Shown: positions 25,741 to 34,477 of the stretch, piece by piece
How the letters are laid out: each line of letters starts with the position of its first letter
Position numbering within the stretch: the first letter of the stretch is position 1
Source: Streptomyces diastaticus subsp. diastaticus
GTDB lineage: Bacteria; Actinomycetota; Actinomycetes; Streptomycetales; Streptomycetaceae
Reading direction: 5' to 3'
Length of the DNA: 64,000 nucleotides
Assembly (NCBI RefSeq): GCF_011170125.1
Contig: NZ_BLLN01000002.1
Location: 1,087,501 to 1,151,500, forward strand
The notes under the pieces: generated by a model
Databases searched by the model: none
Seen by the model: the letters and a program-made list of their open reading frames with translations, nothing else
What the model was told of the DNA's origin: nothing
Position numbers and translations under genes: made by a program

Positions 25741-25823
25741 CGGCGGGGACCTCGATCATGACCAGGACGAGGTCCCCGCCGGCCTGTCCGGCCCGCACTC
25801 CCCCCGCGGGCCGGACAGGCCGG
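25741..25823 (-). terminator. Double hairpin terminator of the lipoprotein gene
   Basis: A perfect 18-base stem (ccggcctgtccggcccgc and complement, 25779-25823) is followed, on the minus strand, by a 14-base stem (25741-25781). They lie 18 bases past the stop of the lipoprotein gene. The rest of 25430-25740 shows no gene. Confidence 0.75.
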
Positions 25824-25840
25824 CGGGGACCCGCCCGGGC

Positions 25841-26521
25841 TCAGACGATGACCGGCACGGTCTCCGAGGGCTTGGTGGACCAGTTGGTGACGATGGGCTT
25901 CTCCACCACGGCCGGCTCCGGAAGCTCGAGCTGCTCCGGGTCGGGGTCGTCCTCGGTGACGGCGATGATGACGTGCTCGAACTCGACGCCCGCGTCGCCC
26001 TTGGTCGTCTTGGGGCTGATCCCGGTGTAGGCGACGGCGGAGCCCGTCAGCTTGATCGGGTCCTCCCCGCCCTGCCCGACCGGGGAGGCGACCCCGTCCG
26101 GACGGGAGCCGAAGGAGACGCTCGGCGTGTTCACGTCCAGGTAGCAGGTGATGCCCGACTTGGCCTTGGCCGTCACCTGGTAGTAGCCGCCCGCCTGCGA
26201 CTTGGGGGTGAGCGCGAACTCCAGATCGTTGGTCCCGCAGGACTGGCCGTACCCGTCCTTCTCCTTCCCCTCCCGCTGCTCGCCGCCGCCCGTGCCCTCG
26301 CCCCCGGCGCCCGAGGGCGAGGTGGCCCCGCCGGAACCCGCCTCCGCGTCCGAGCCCGGCTCCGCGCCGCCGGAGTCTTCGGCGGAACCGCCGGACGAGG
26401 CGGCGGCGGGCGCGGGGCCGTTGTCCTCGGGGCCGCAGGCGGCGGTGGTCGCGGCGAGGGCGGTCACCGCGGCGGCGGCCAGGACGAGACGGGCGGAACG
26501 GGCGGTGAGACGTGTGCGCAT
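25841..26521 (-). CDS. Secreted DUF4232-like lipoprotein
   Basis: A 226-residue lipoprotein. The signal peptide ends in the lipobox TTAAC (Cys about 29), followed by a Gly/Ser/Glu-rich linker to about residue 90. The globular domain starts SCGTNDLEFALTPKSQAGGYYQVTAKAKSGITCYLDVNTPSVSFG. The two-cysteine spacing resembles the DUF4232 lipoprotein at 10496-11143. Function unknown. Confidence 0.75.
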   Translation of the reverse strand: MRTRLTARSARLVLAAAAVTALAATTAACGPEDNGPAPAAASSGGSAEDSGGAEPGSDAEAGSGGATSPSGAGGEGTGGGEQREGKEKDGYGQSCGTNDLEFALTPKSQAGGYYQVTAKAKSGITCYLDVNTPSVSFGSRPDGVASPVGQGGEDPIKLTGSAVAYTGISPKTTKGDAGVEFEHVIIAVTEDDPDPEQLELPEPAVVEKPIVTNWSTKPSETVPVIV

Positions 26522-26879
26522 GATGATCTCCAGCGGCTTCCGAGTGCGGTGCTTGCGTGCTGCGGTGCCGCGGGTACTTCCCCGCTGACTCGAAGGACAC
26601 TAGGGGCGGATCGATGGCCAAATGATCCTGTGGATGTCCGGGTCCTGTCTCAGCGCGAAGGTTGCCCCTCCATGTGTGCGGATGGTGTGGTGAGTGCCTG
26701 TCAGGCCGGTGACCGAAGAGTGCCCGCCGGTCCGCGGACGCCCGGCAGGCGCCCGGAACGAGCCCGGGCGGAGGCGGCGGGGGAGCGGCGAGGAGGCCGG
26801 TGTTCGCTGACGCGTACCCGTCACTCCCGCCCATCGCGGAGAATGGAGGCCGACGGCTCGGACAACAGGAGGTGGCCGC
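26522..26879. other. Divergent intergenic region between lipoprotein and BlaI genes
   Basis: About 360 bases without a supported gene. It must contain the lipoprotein and blaI promoters. An AT-richer patch (ggccaaatgatcctgtggatg, split at 26617) lies here. I saw no TACA-N4-TGTA site upstream of the BlaI start. Confidence 0.45.
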
Positions 26880-27275
26880 ATGGCCGAGGTCAACGCACAG
26901 GGCGGCAGGCGCCGCGGCCAGGGCGAGCTGGAGGCGCAGGTGCTCGCCGTGCTGCACACCGCGGAGGAGCCCGTCACCGCCGCCTGGGTCCGCGAACGCC
27001 TCGGCGGCGATCTCGCGTACACCACCGTCATGACCATCCTCTCGCGGCTCGGCGCCAAGAACGCCGTCACCCGTGAGCGTTCCGGCCGTGCCTTCCTGTG
27101 GACCGCCGCCGCCGACGAGGCCGGACTCGCCGCCCTGCGCATGCGGCGCGTCCTGGACGGCGAACGCGACCGCGACGCCGTCCTCACCAGCTTCGTCTCC
27201 TCGCTCTCCGGCGAGGACGAGCGGCTTCTGCGCGCCCTGCTGAAGAGCGCCCGGGGCGACGCAGACGGCGGCTGA
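26880..27275 (+). CDS. BlaI/MecI/CopY-family repressor
   Basis: A 131-residue winged-helix repressor: RRGQGELEAQVLAVLHTAEEPVTAAWVRERLGGDLAYTTVMTILSRLGAKNAVTRERSGRAFLWTA, then a short dimerisation tail. The GELEAQVLAVL and AYTTVMTILSRL segments are family hallmarks. Members are cut by a partner M56 membrane protease, and that partner is the next gene, two bases downstream. ATG with AGGAGG upstream. The usual target, a beta-lactamase, is not in the window. Confidence 0.92.
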   Translation: MAEVNAQGGRRRGQGELEAQVLAVLHTAEEPVTAAWVRERLGGDLAYTTVMTILSRLGAKNAVTRERSGRAFLWTAAADEAGLAALRMRRVLDGERDRDAVLTSFVSSLSGEDERLLRALLKSARGDADGG

Positions 27276-27276
27276 C

Positions 27277-28209
27277 ATGGGACTCTTCGTCTTCCTCCCA
27301 CTGATCCTGCCGCTCACCGCGCACCCCATAGCCCGCCTCGCCGAGCAGCACCTCCACCCGCGCACCGGCACCCGGCTGCTCGCCGCGCTCAGCCTCGTCC
27401 TCGCCGTGTGCAGCACCCTCTGCCTCGCCCTGCTCGTCGTCGCCGGAACGGCCCGCCTCCCCGGCAACCCCCTCCCCGACGCCTGGGCCGCCCCCGAGGT
27501 CCGCGCCGTCGTCCCCTACGACGAGGTCACCGGCAGCGCCGCCCTCCTCGCCCTGCTCGCCGCGCTCACCGCCTGCACGCTGGCCCTCGTCCGTGAGGCC
27601 CGGCTGCGGCTGCGCACCCGCGGCGCGCTGGCCGGGCTCCCCGGCGCGCACCCCGTCGTCCTGCCCGACCCCGAGCCCTACGCCTACGCCCTGCCCGGGC
27701 GGCCCGGCCGCATCGTCGTCTCCCAGGCCATGCTGGAAAGCCTCGACACCGCCGAACGGGACGCCCTGCTCGCCCACGAACAGGCCCACCTCGACGGGCG
27801 CCACCACCGGCTGCTGCTCGCCGTCCGCCTCGCCGCCTGCCTCAACCCCCTGCTGCGCCCGCTGCGCGCCGCCGTCGCCTACGGGGCCGAGCGGTGGGCC
27901 GACGAGGACGCCGCGATGGCGGTCGGGGACCGCCGTCTCACCGCCCGCGCCGTCGGCCGGGCCGCCCTCAGCTCCCGGTCCGGGCCCGCCCTCGGGCTGG
28001 CCTTCGCCGAGGCCGCGCCCGGGCCCGTGCCACGCCGGGTCGCCGCGCTGCTGGGGCCCGCTCCCTCGCCCCGGCGGCTGCCGCCCGCCATGACCCGGCC
28101 CGGGCTCGCCTTCCTGATGGCCACCACGGGGGCCGCGGCCTCCGCCGCCTCCTCCGCCAACGCCGCCCTCACCCTCCTCCTCGTCCTCAAGGCCGCCACC
28201 CCCCTCTAG
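27277..28209 (+). CDS. M56-family membrane metalloprotease (BlaR1/MecR1-type protease domain)
   Basis: A 310-residue membrane protein with two N-terminal TM helices (to about 60), a third near 90-110 and one at the C-terminus (about 275-305). The zinc motif is H-E-Q-A-H (residues 167-171) in DALLAHEQAHLDGRHH. It lacks the C-terminal penicillin-binding sensor of BlaR1, as is normal for actinomycete M56 proteins. Together with the BlaI repressor it should form a two-gene signal pathway in which the protease clears the repressor. Confidence 0.9.
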   Translation: MGLFVFLPLILPLTAHPIARLAEQHLHPRTGTRLLAALSLVLAVCSTLCLALLVVAGTARLPGNPLPDAWAAPEVRAVVPYDEVTGSAALLALLAALTACTLALVREARLRLRTRGALAGLPGAHPVVLPDPEPYAYALPGRPGRIVVSQAMLESLDTAERDALLAHEQAHLDGRHHRLLLAVRLAACLNPLLRPLRAAVAYGAERWADEDAAMAVGDRRLTARAVGRAALSSRSGPALGLAFAEAAPGPVPRRVAALLGPAPSPRRLPPAMTRPGLAFLMATTGAAASAASSANAALTLLLVLKAATPL

Positions 28210-28387
28210 CCGGGTTCTCACCCCCCGCACGGCCCCATGGGCACGGTGCGGGACGTGAGAGCAGCCACCGGCCCCTCGCCGACCGCACCCCGGCCCCGGT
28301 CGGCGTCCGCGGCCGAGCGGTGACCGGCACGGGTGAGGAGCTCGGGCGCGGACCCGGCCGGGCCGGCGCTTGAGGCCGATCAAGGCC

Positions 28388-30073
28388 CTATTTGGCATCC
28401 GCGTAGCACCCCACCACGGCCGTGGTGAACGGAAAGCGCACCGCCACGTCCCCGAAGCACACCTCGGTGGCCCGCTCGGAGGCCGCCGCGACCGCGGCCA
28501 CCACCGCCGCGGCCTCCTCCTCCGGACAGTGCACGATCACCTCGTCGTGCTGGAAGAAGACCAGCTCGGCGCGGAGCGGGGCGAGGGACCGGCGGAGGGC
28601 GGCGAGGAGCAGCAGGGCCCAGTCGGCGGCGCTGCCCTGCACGACGAAGTTACGGGTGAAGCGGCCCCGGGCGCGGGCCCCGGACGAGGTCGCCGAGGTC
28701 CAGCCGCCCGGCTGCTGCTCCGGAAGCGCGTCGGGGATGCCCGCCTCCTCGGTGCCGGTACCCGGTGCCGTGGCGGGCGGGCAGGTGCGGCCGAGCCAGG
28801 TGCGGACGAGGCGGCCCTCCTCACCGGCGCGGGCCGCCTCGTCCACGTGGCCGACGGCGGCGGGGAAGCGGCGGCGCAGGGCGGCCAGGTTCTTCAGGCC
28901 GTCGCCGGAGGTCTGGCCGTAGACCGCGCCGAGCACGGCCAGCTTGGCGAGGTCGCGGTCGCCGCGGAAGGCCCGGTCGGAGACGGCCTGGTAGAGGTCG
29001 TCCGGGCGGGAGGCCACCTCCATCAGGGCCCGGTCGCCGGAGACGGCGGCGAGGACGCGCGGTTCCAGCTGGTCGGCGTCGGCGACGACGAGCCGCCACC
29101 CCGGGTCCGCGACGACGGCCCGGCGGATCACCTTCGGGATCTGGAGGGCGCCCCCGCCGTTGGTCGCCCAGCGCCCGCTGACGGTGCCGCCCGGCAGGTA
29201 GGAGGGGCGGAACCGCCCGTCCCGCACCCAGTCGGCCAGCCACTGCCAGCCGTGCGCCACCCAGATGCGGTACAGCTTCTTGTAGGTGAGGAGCGGGGCG
29301 ACCGCCGGGTGGTCGATCTTCGCCAGCTCCCAGCGGCGCGTGGAAGTGACCTTGATCCCGGCGCGGGCGAAGGCCCGCACCACGTCGGCCGGCAGGTCGG
29401 GCCGCACCCGGTGGCCGAAGGCCGCCGAGACCTCGTCGGCCAGCTCGGCGAGCCGCCGGGGCTCGCCGGAGCCGCCGTACCGCTCGCCGAGCAGTTCGCG
29501 CAGCACCTCGCGGTGGGTGTCGGCCCGCCAGGGCAGGCCGGCCGCCGTCATCTCGGCGGCGACCAGCGCCCCCGCCGACTCGCTGGCGGTCAGCAGCCGC
29601 ATACGCCCGGGGTGGGCGGCGGTCTCGTGGCGGCGGAGCTGCTCGGCGTAGACCTCGGTGAGGCCGGCGAGGCCCACCGGCACCGGCCGGGGTTCGAAGA
29701 GGGAGGACTGCGCCCCGGCGCCGGGCTCGGCCGCGCGCGTCGGCGGATCGGGCGGCACCGCCGTGCCCCGCAGCCGGGCGAGGGCGGCCGCCGCCGAGTG
29801 GGGTTCCCCCAGCCGCCCTTCGTGGCCGAGGAGCAGGGTCTCGGCGGCCTCCACGTCGTAACACCGCTCCACCCGGACACCCGCGGCCAGCAGGCGCGGG
29901 TAGATCCCGGCGGTGGCCCGCCAGACCCACCGGCCCACCCCGGGCCTCGACCGGACCGCCTCGACCGGCCCGGCCTCCCGGACCACCGGCCCGGCGAGCG
30001 AGCCGTCCGCGGCGAGCGGCGCCACCTCGGCCCCGCCGTCGTCGGTCTCCACCACCGCCCACCGCTCGCTCAT
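28388..30073 (-). CDS. Bifunctional 3'-5' exonuclease/DNA polymerase I-like protein
   Basis: A 561-residue family-A polymerase without the 5' nuclease domain, an actinomycete form. Polymerase motif A is [19 protein letters not shown], motif B is [20 protein letters not shown], and motif C is [12 protein letters not shown]. Motif A reads D-A-D-Q-L-E-P-R where PolA has D-Y-S-Q-I-E-L-R. The N-terminal 190 residues correspond to a degenerate exonuclease domain. ATG at 30073. It is divergent from the PP2C gene with 131 bases between. Its role is probably in repair; the polA gene proper is elsewhere. Confidence 0.9.
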   Translation of the reverse strand: MSERWAVVETDDGGAEVAPLAADGSLAGPVVREAGPVEAVRSRPGVGRWVWRATAGIYPRLLAAGVRVERCYDVEAAETLLLGHEGRLGEPHSAAAALARLRGTAVPPDPPTRAAEPGAGAQSSLFEPRPVPVGLAGLTEVYAEQLRRHETAAHPGRMRLLTASESAGALVAAEMTAAGLPWRADTHREVLRELLGERYGGSGEPRRLAELADEVSAAFGHRVRPDLPADVVRAFARAGIKVTSTRRWELAKIDHPAVAPLLTYKKLYRIWVAHGWQWLADWVRDGRFRPSYLPGGTVSGRWATNGGGALQIPKVIRRAVVADPGWRLVVADADQLEPRVLAAVSGDRALMEVASRPDDLYQAVSDRAFRGDRDLAKLAVLGAVYGQTSGDGLKNLAALRRRFPAAVGHVDEAARAGEEGRLVRTWLGRTCPPATAPGTGTEEAGIPDALPEQQPGGWTSATSSGARARGRFTRNFVVQGSAADWALLLLAALRRSLAPLRAELVFFQHDEVIVHCPEEEAAAVVAAVAAASERATEVCFGDVAVRFPFTTAVVGCYADAK

Positions 30074-30204
30074 ACGTGCGATTCTTGCAGCAGGGGCCGA
30101 CAGCGTCTCGTGGCGCGCCGAAGGGCCGTGGCGGCGAACCTGGGAAGGAGGACCCCGTTCGCCCGGCGCGGCCGGGCACCCGGGCCGGGAACCAGGGAGG
30201 CATC

Positions 30205-31389
30205 GTGACACGGGACCGTATCGGAGTCGCGGCGCTGCTGCGGGCGGCGGAGTCCGCCGCGCCGGTCGCGTCCCTCGATGTGGTGGCGCGGGACCTGCGG
30301 GACCGGTTCGATGCCCGGAACGTGTCGTTCCTCTTCCTCGACGCCGTCGGCCGCAGGATGGTGCGGGTCACCGAGGAGACCGCCGCCGGCCAGGACGACC
30401 ACGTCGACTGGATCCCGCTGGGCGGCTCCAGGTACGAGGAGGTGCTGCGTACCCAGCGCACCGCCCAGCTGCCGGACGGCGCCCACGGGTCGCGCGTGCT
30501 GGTCCCCGTCACCCACCGCGGGGACACTCTCGGCGTGCTGGAGCTGTTCCTCCACGGCGTCACGGCGGGCGTGCGGGAGCGGCTCGCGGAGGCCGCTCAC
30601 GCGCTGGCCTACATCCTCGTCGCCGACCGCCGCTACACCGACCTCTACCACTGGGGCCAGCGCACCACCACGGTCAGCCTGGCCGCCGAGATCCAGCGCC
30701 AGCTCCTGCCCGCGTCCGCCTGTTGCGAGGCGCCCGAGTTCACCCTCGCGGCGGCCCTGGTGCCCGCCGACAACATCGCGGGCGACACCTACGACTACGC
30801 CCTGGACCGCGACACCCTGCACCTGTCCGTGACCGACGCCATGGGCCACGACATCGACGCCTCGCTGATGGCCACCCTGCTGGTCAGCGCCTCCCGAGGC
30901 GCCCGCCGTGCCGGGGCCGGCCTCGCCGAACAGGCCCGCCGCACCCACCAGGCCCTCCTCGACCACGGGGGCGGCACCTTCGCCACCGGCCTGTTGTTCC
31001 GCCTCGCCCTCGACGGCACCGGCGTGCAGTTCGTCAACGCGGGCCACCACTGGCCGCTGCGCCTGCGCGACGGGCGGGTCGAGGAGGTGCACCCGGCCGT
31101 CGACATGCCGTTCGGCGTCGCCCAGGCCGACCCCCACCGGGTGCAGGACTTCGACCTGCGCCCCGGCGACCGCCTGGTGCTCTACACCGACGGCATGCGC
31201 GAACGCCGGGCCGAGAGCGTCGACCTGGCCGCCCTCCTGCTCGCCACCGCCGGCGAGCACCCGCGCCAGGTGGTCCGCACCCTGACCGCCGCCGTCGACG
31301 AGGCCAGCGGCGGACGGCTCGCCGACGACGCCACCGTGCTGTGCCTGGACTGGTACGGCCCCGACGGCTGCCCCGACGGCCGGCGGTGA
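30205..31389 (+). CDS. GAF domain PP2C-type (SpoIIE) phosphatase
   Basis: A 394-residue protein. An N-terminal GAF-like domain (about 10-140) is followed by a linker helix ([32 protein letters not shown]) and the SpoIIE/PP2C domain: [13 protein letters not shown] and [14 protein letters not shown] give the metal-binding aspartates, [12 protein letters not shown] and [10 protein letters not shown] the rest. Such phosphatases act on anti-anti-sigma factors in partner-switching networks. The GTG at 30205 has GGGAGG upstream. An anti-sigma-like ATPase is encoded 7 kb away (37956-38435). Confidence 0.92.
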   Translation: MTRDRIGVAALLRAAESAAPVASLDVVARDLRDRFDARNVSFLFLDAVGRRMVRVTEETAAGQDDHVDWIPLGGSRYEEVLRTQRTAQLPDGAHGSRVLVPVTHRGDTLGVLELFLHGVTAGVRERLAEAAHALAYILVADRRYTDLYHWGQRTTTVSLAAEIQRQLLPASACCEAPEFTLAAALVPADNIAGDTYDYALDRDTLHLSVTDAMGHDIDASLMATLLVSASRGARRAGAGLAEQARRTHQALLDHGGGTFATGLLFRLALDGTGVQFVNAGHHWPLRLRDGRVEEVHPAVDMPFGVAQADPHRVQDFDLRPGDRLVLYTDGMRERRAESVDLAALLLATAGEHPRQVVRTLTAAVDEASGGRLADDATVLCLDWYGPDGCPDGRR

Positions 31390-31492
31390 CGTACGCCGCC
31401 GCCGGGCGGCCCGGACCACCCATGTGCGGGGCAAGGGCCTGCCGCCCGGTCGCCGGCCTGCGCGCGTGGGGGACGAACGGGACGGACGGGCG

Positions 31493-31513
31493 CCGGCCCG
31501 CAATGGGCCGGCC
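31493..31513. terminator. Bidirectional hairpin
   Basis: An 8-base perfect stem (gccggccc / gggccggc) with loop gcaat sits between the convergent phosphatase and hydrolase genes. Confidence 0.6.
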
Positions 31514-31518
31514 CCGGG

Positions 31519-32778
31519 TCAGAACCGGTCGAGCAACCACGCCCCCAACTCCTCCGTGATCCTGGTGTGCGGCTCGTTCTCCGAGGCGCAGAGGTAGTCG
31601 TCGACGTCGCTCTCCTCGGGATCGGTCTTGTCGATGTCGGTGTGGAGCGACTGCGTGGTGTCGAGGTCGCGGACGGAGACGGCGCTGACGGCGGGGACGA
31701 AGCAGACCTCCGCGACCGGGGCCTCCGCGCTCGCCAGGGGCAGGGCGTTCAGCGCGGCGGCCGCGATGCCGAAGGAGGCGAGGGTGCCGCCGGGGGCGCC
31801 GTCGAACTCCGGGAGGTCGTCGGTGGTGACCGTCTCGTGCTTGCCGAGGAGCGCGCGGAGTTCGGCGACGACGGCGCCCGCCCCCTCCTGCTGGGTGTGC
31901 AGCACGGTGCGCGGGAGGACCGTGCCGGTGGAGCGCAGGGCGGGGACACCGGGCTCGGCGCCGTTCCCGCTGCCGTCGCCCCGGCCGTTGGCCACGGCGA
32001 GCAGACGGGGCCTGCGCGGCCAGCCGCCGACCCGGTCCAGCTCGGCGAGGAACTCCTCGCGCTCGGTCGTCATCTCGGCGGTGCCCCGCACGGAGTCGAG
32101 GTGACGCCAGAGCATCTGCTTGGCGGCGGGACTGCCGAGCAGGTCGGAGAGAGCCCGGTTGTACGGGTCGATCTGCTTCAGGTAGTGCCCGAACGCCTGG
32201 AGGCCGACCGGCACCCAGGCGCCCCGGTGCGGGGTGTCCCAGGAGAAGTAGGTGCCCGTCCGGTGGTCGATCCGCTGGTGCTCCAGCCTGGCCAGGGCGT
32301 ACCGGGTGACGAGGCCGCCCATGCCGAAGCCGCCGACGACCAGCGGCTCGTCGCCCAGGCGCCCGGCGATGGCGCGCAGGATCGCCTCGCTCGCGAAGCG
32401 GGCGTTCTGGAGGACGGAGGCGCTGCGGTCGCCCCAGCCGAGGATGATCACGTCCCGGCCCCGGCGGCGCAGCTCGCCGAGGAAGGGGTACGCGCCGTTC
32501 TGGAGGCCGTCGTACAGTCCGTCGAGCGAGCTGTGACCGGAGTCGAAGCCGTCGGCCAGCAGGACGGGGCGGACCAGGGAGCTGTTGCCCTCGCCGTGGT
32601 AGACCCAGGCGGTCGCCTCGAAGACCGGGTGGCCGTCGGCGTCCTCCTTCAGGACCTGTCCGAACTGCCAGGTCTCGTCGGGGGCGGGCGCGGCCGGCGG
32701 GACGGCCGCGCCCAGGGGGCGCATCAGGCCCACGGTGCCGACGGCCTGCTCCGACTGCTCGGCGCTCTGCTCGCTCAA
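31519..32778 (-). CDS. Alpha/beta-hydrolase-fold protein with Gly at the nucleophile position
   Basis: A 419-residue protein resembling bacterial lipase/esterase-like hydrolases: PVLLADGFDSGHSSLDGLYDGLQ, VIILGWGDRSASVLQNA, then the nucleophile elbow VVGGFGMGGLVTRYALARLE and YFSWDTPHRGAWVPVGLQ. Homologues have G-x-S-M-G-G at the elbow; here residue 152 is Gly (G-F-G-M-G-G), so ordinary serine catalysis seems impossible. No signal peptide. It may be a non-catalytic member or binding protein. The GGGGTCTCC before the ATG on the coding strand is a weak ribosome site. No operon partners. Confidence 0.7.
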   Translation of the reverse strand: MSEQSAEQSEQAVGTVGLMRPLGAAVPPAAPAPDETWQFGQVLKEDADGHPVFEATAWVYHGEGNSSLVRPVLLADGFDSGHSSLDGLYDGLQNGAYPFLGELRRRGRDVIILGWGDRSASVLQNARFASEAILRAIAGRLGDEPLVVGGFGMGGLVTRYALARLEHQRIDHRTGTYFSWDTPHRGAWVPVGLQAFGHYLKQIDPYNRALSDLLGSPAAKQMLWRHLDSVRGTAEMTTEREEFLAELDRVGGWPRRPRLLAVANGRGDGSGNGAEPGVPALRSTGTVLPRTVLHTQQEGAGAVVAELRALLGKHETVTTDDLPEFDGAPGGTLASFGIAAAALNALPLASAEAPVAEVCFVPAVSAVSVRDLDTTQSLHTDIDKTDPEESDVDDYLCASENEPHTRITEELGAWLLDRF

Positions 32779-33095
32779 AGGGGTCTCCTCTCCGCGCGTC
32801 CGGGCCGTGCGACCTGGTTCGCACGGTTGTGCGGTGATCGTTCAGCGAGATCCTGTGCGGCCTCGGCGGCCCTCATCCCTCTTCGTTCCCGGGTCCACCG
32901 GATCGGTGGAAAACGGGGCACTCGGGTTTGGCCGTACGCGCCCGGAGCGGAGGCGGTGCGCGCCCCGGCGCCGATGGGGCGCGCCCTCGCCGCGACCTCG
33001 CGGCCGGGGACCCCGGCGCCACCGTCCCTCTGGGACCATGGACCCCGTACGCCCCCGACCGGCGGGAGAGCGCGCGGACGAGGTGGAGCACGGCC

Positions 33096-34352
33096 ATGGG
33101 CGGCAGCGGCAGCGCGAGGCACGGCGGCGGCGGGGCGCGGGACGGTGGCCGCTCCGGCGCCGAGTCGCCGAGCCCCGTGGCCCGCGCCCTGGCCGCGGCC
33201 CTCTACAGCGACACCGACGACGACGGCGCCCTGGACACCGGTGCCTCCCTGCTGGCCGCCGCCGACCCCGAGGCGGCGGGGCGGGAACTGCTGCGGCGCG
33301 GCGAGGAGTACGTCCGCCGGGCCTGGGAGCGTGGCTGGCTCCCCGCCGACCTCGACCGGGAGGCCCGCCGTCAGGGCCTCGACCCCGCCGCCCGCACCGT
33401 GCTGGCCGAGCTGGCCGCCGCCGAACTGGCCCGCTACGGCAACGGCCTCGCCCCCGCCTGGCGGCGCCGGCTCGCCGACCTGGCCGCCCCCGCCTGGGCC
33501 GGGACCGGCGGCCGGGACCGGTTCGGCCGCGCCACCGCCGTGCTCCAGGCGCTCCGCCTGCTGCTCCGGCTGCCCGCGATCGAACCTCTCGGCCCGCCCC
33601 CGGGGAGCCGTCCGTCCGACCGGCCCGCCTCACCACCGCGTACCGCCGCAGCCGGCCCCGAGGAGCGCGTGCTCGGCCGGATCCGCGCCCTGCTCGCCAA
33701 GGCCGAGGCGACCGGCTACCCGTCCGAGGCCGAGGCGCTGACCGCCAAGGCCCAGGAACTGATGGCGCGGCACAGCGTCGACGAGGCCCACCTGTCGGCA
33801 GGCCGGGCCGGCGGAGCGGACGCGCCGGGCGCGCGCCGGATCTCGGTGGACCCGCCCTACGAGACGGCCAAGGCGATCCTGCTGGACGCCGTCGCGCGGG
33901 CCAACCGCTGCCAGGCCGTGTGGAACGAGGAGCTGGCCTTCTCCACCGTGGTCGGCCACGAGGCGGACCTCGAACCAGCCGAACTGCTCTACACCTCACT
34001 GCTGGTGCAGGCGGCCACCGCGATGAGCCGCGCCGAGGCGGCGCAGCGCGCCGGGGGGCGCAAGCGGACCAAGACGTTCCGTCAGTCGTTCATGCTGGCC
34101 TACGCCCACCGCCTCGGCGACCGGCTCGCCGACACCGCCCGCGCCGCCACCGCCCACCTGGCCGCCGCCGACCTGCTGCCCGTGCTCGCCACCCGCGACC
34201 TCGCCGTCGCCGAGGAGACCCGCCGCCTCTTCCCCCGCACCACCACCACCCGCGTGCGCGGCGCCGACGACCGGGCAGGCTGGGACGACGGCACGCGCGC
34301 AGCCGACCAGGCCGGGGTCGACGGGCACCGGGGGCGTGTCGACCGGGGCTGA
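33096..34352 (+). CDS. DUF2786 family protein
   Basis: A 418-residue soluble protein. The DUF2786 motif is EERVLGRIRALLAKAEATGYPSEAEALTAKAQELMARHSVDEA (about 190-233), which is followed by a second conserved part (VARANRCQAVWNEELAFSTVVGHEADLEPAELLYTSLLVQA and FRQSFMLAYAHRLGDRL). The N-terminal 180 residues are Ala/Arg-rich. The start at 33096 follows GGTGGAG; longer readings upstream have shadow-type composition. Members are found in phages and bacteria without a proven function. Confidence 0.82.
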   Translation: MGGSGSARHGGGGARDGGRSGAESPSPVARALAAALYSDTDDDGALDTGASLLAAADPEAAGRELLRRGEEYVRRAWERGWLPADLDREARRQGLDPAARTVLAELAAAELARYGNGLAPAWRRRLADLAAPAWAGTGGRDRFGRATAVLQALRLLLRLPAIEPLGPPPGSRPSDRPASPPRTAAAGPEERVLGRIRALLAKAEATGYPSEAEALTAKAQELMARHSVDEAHLSAGRAGGADAPGARRISVDPPYETAKAILLDAVARANRCQAVWNEELAFSTVVGHEADLEPAELLYTSLLVQAATAMSRAEAAQRAGGRKRTKTFRQSFMLAYAHRLGDRLADTARAATAHLAAADLLPVLATRDLAVAEETRRLFPRTTTTRVRGADDRAGWDDGTRAADQAGVDGHRGRVDRG

Positions 34353-34477
34353 CCGGGTAAGCGGCCGGGCGTGGACCTCCTGCCGAGCCGAAGCGCCCCG
34401 CATCGACCCCGCCTGCGCCGCGTACGTCCCCGCGCCGTTCCGGGCGGACCGCATCCGGTGCGCCTACGCTCGGACGC

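Noticed and set aside
25565..27076. Plus-strand open frame covering the lipoprotein and BlaI promoter region
   Set aside because: It is antisense to the lipoprotein with a clear lipobox and runs across a double hairpin terminator.
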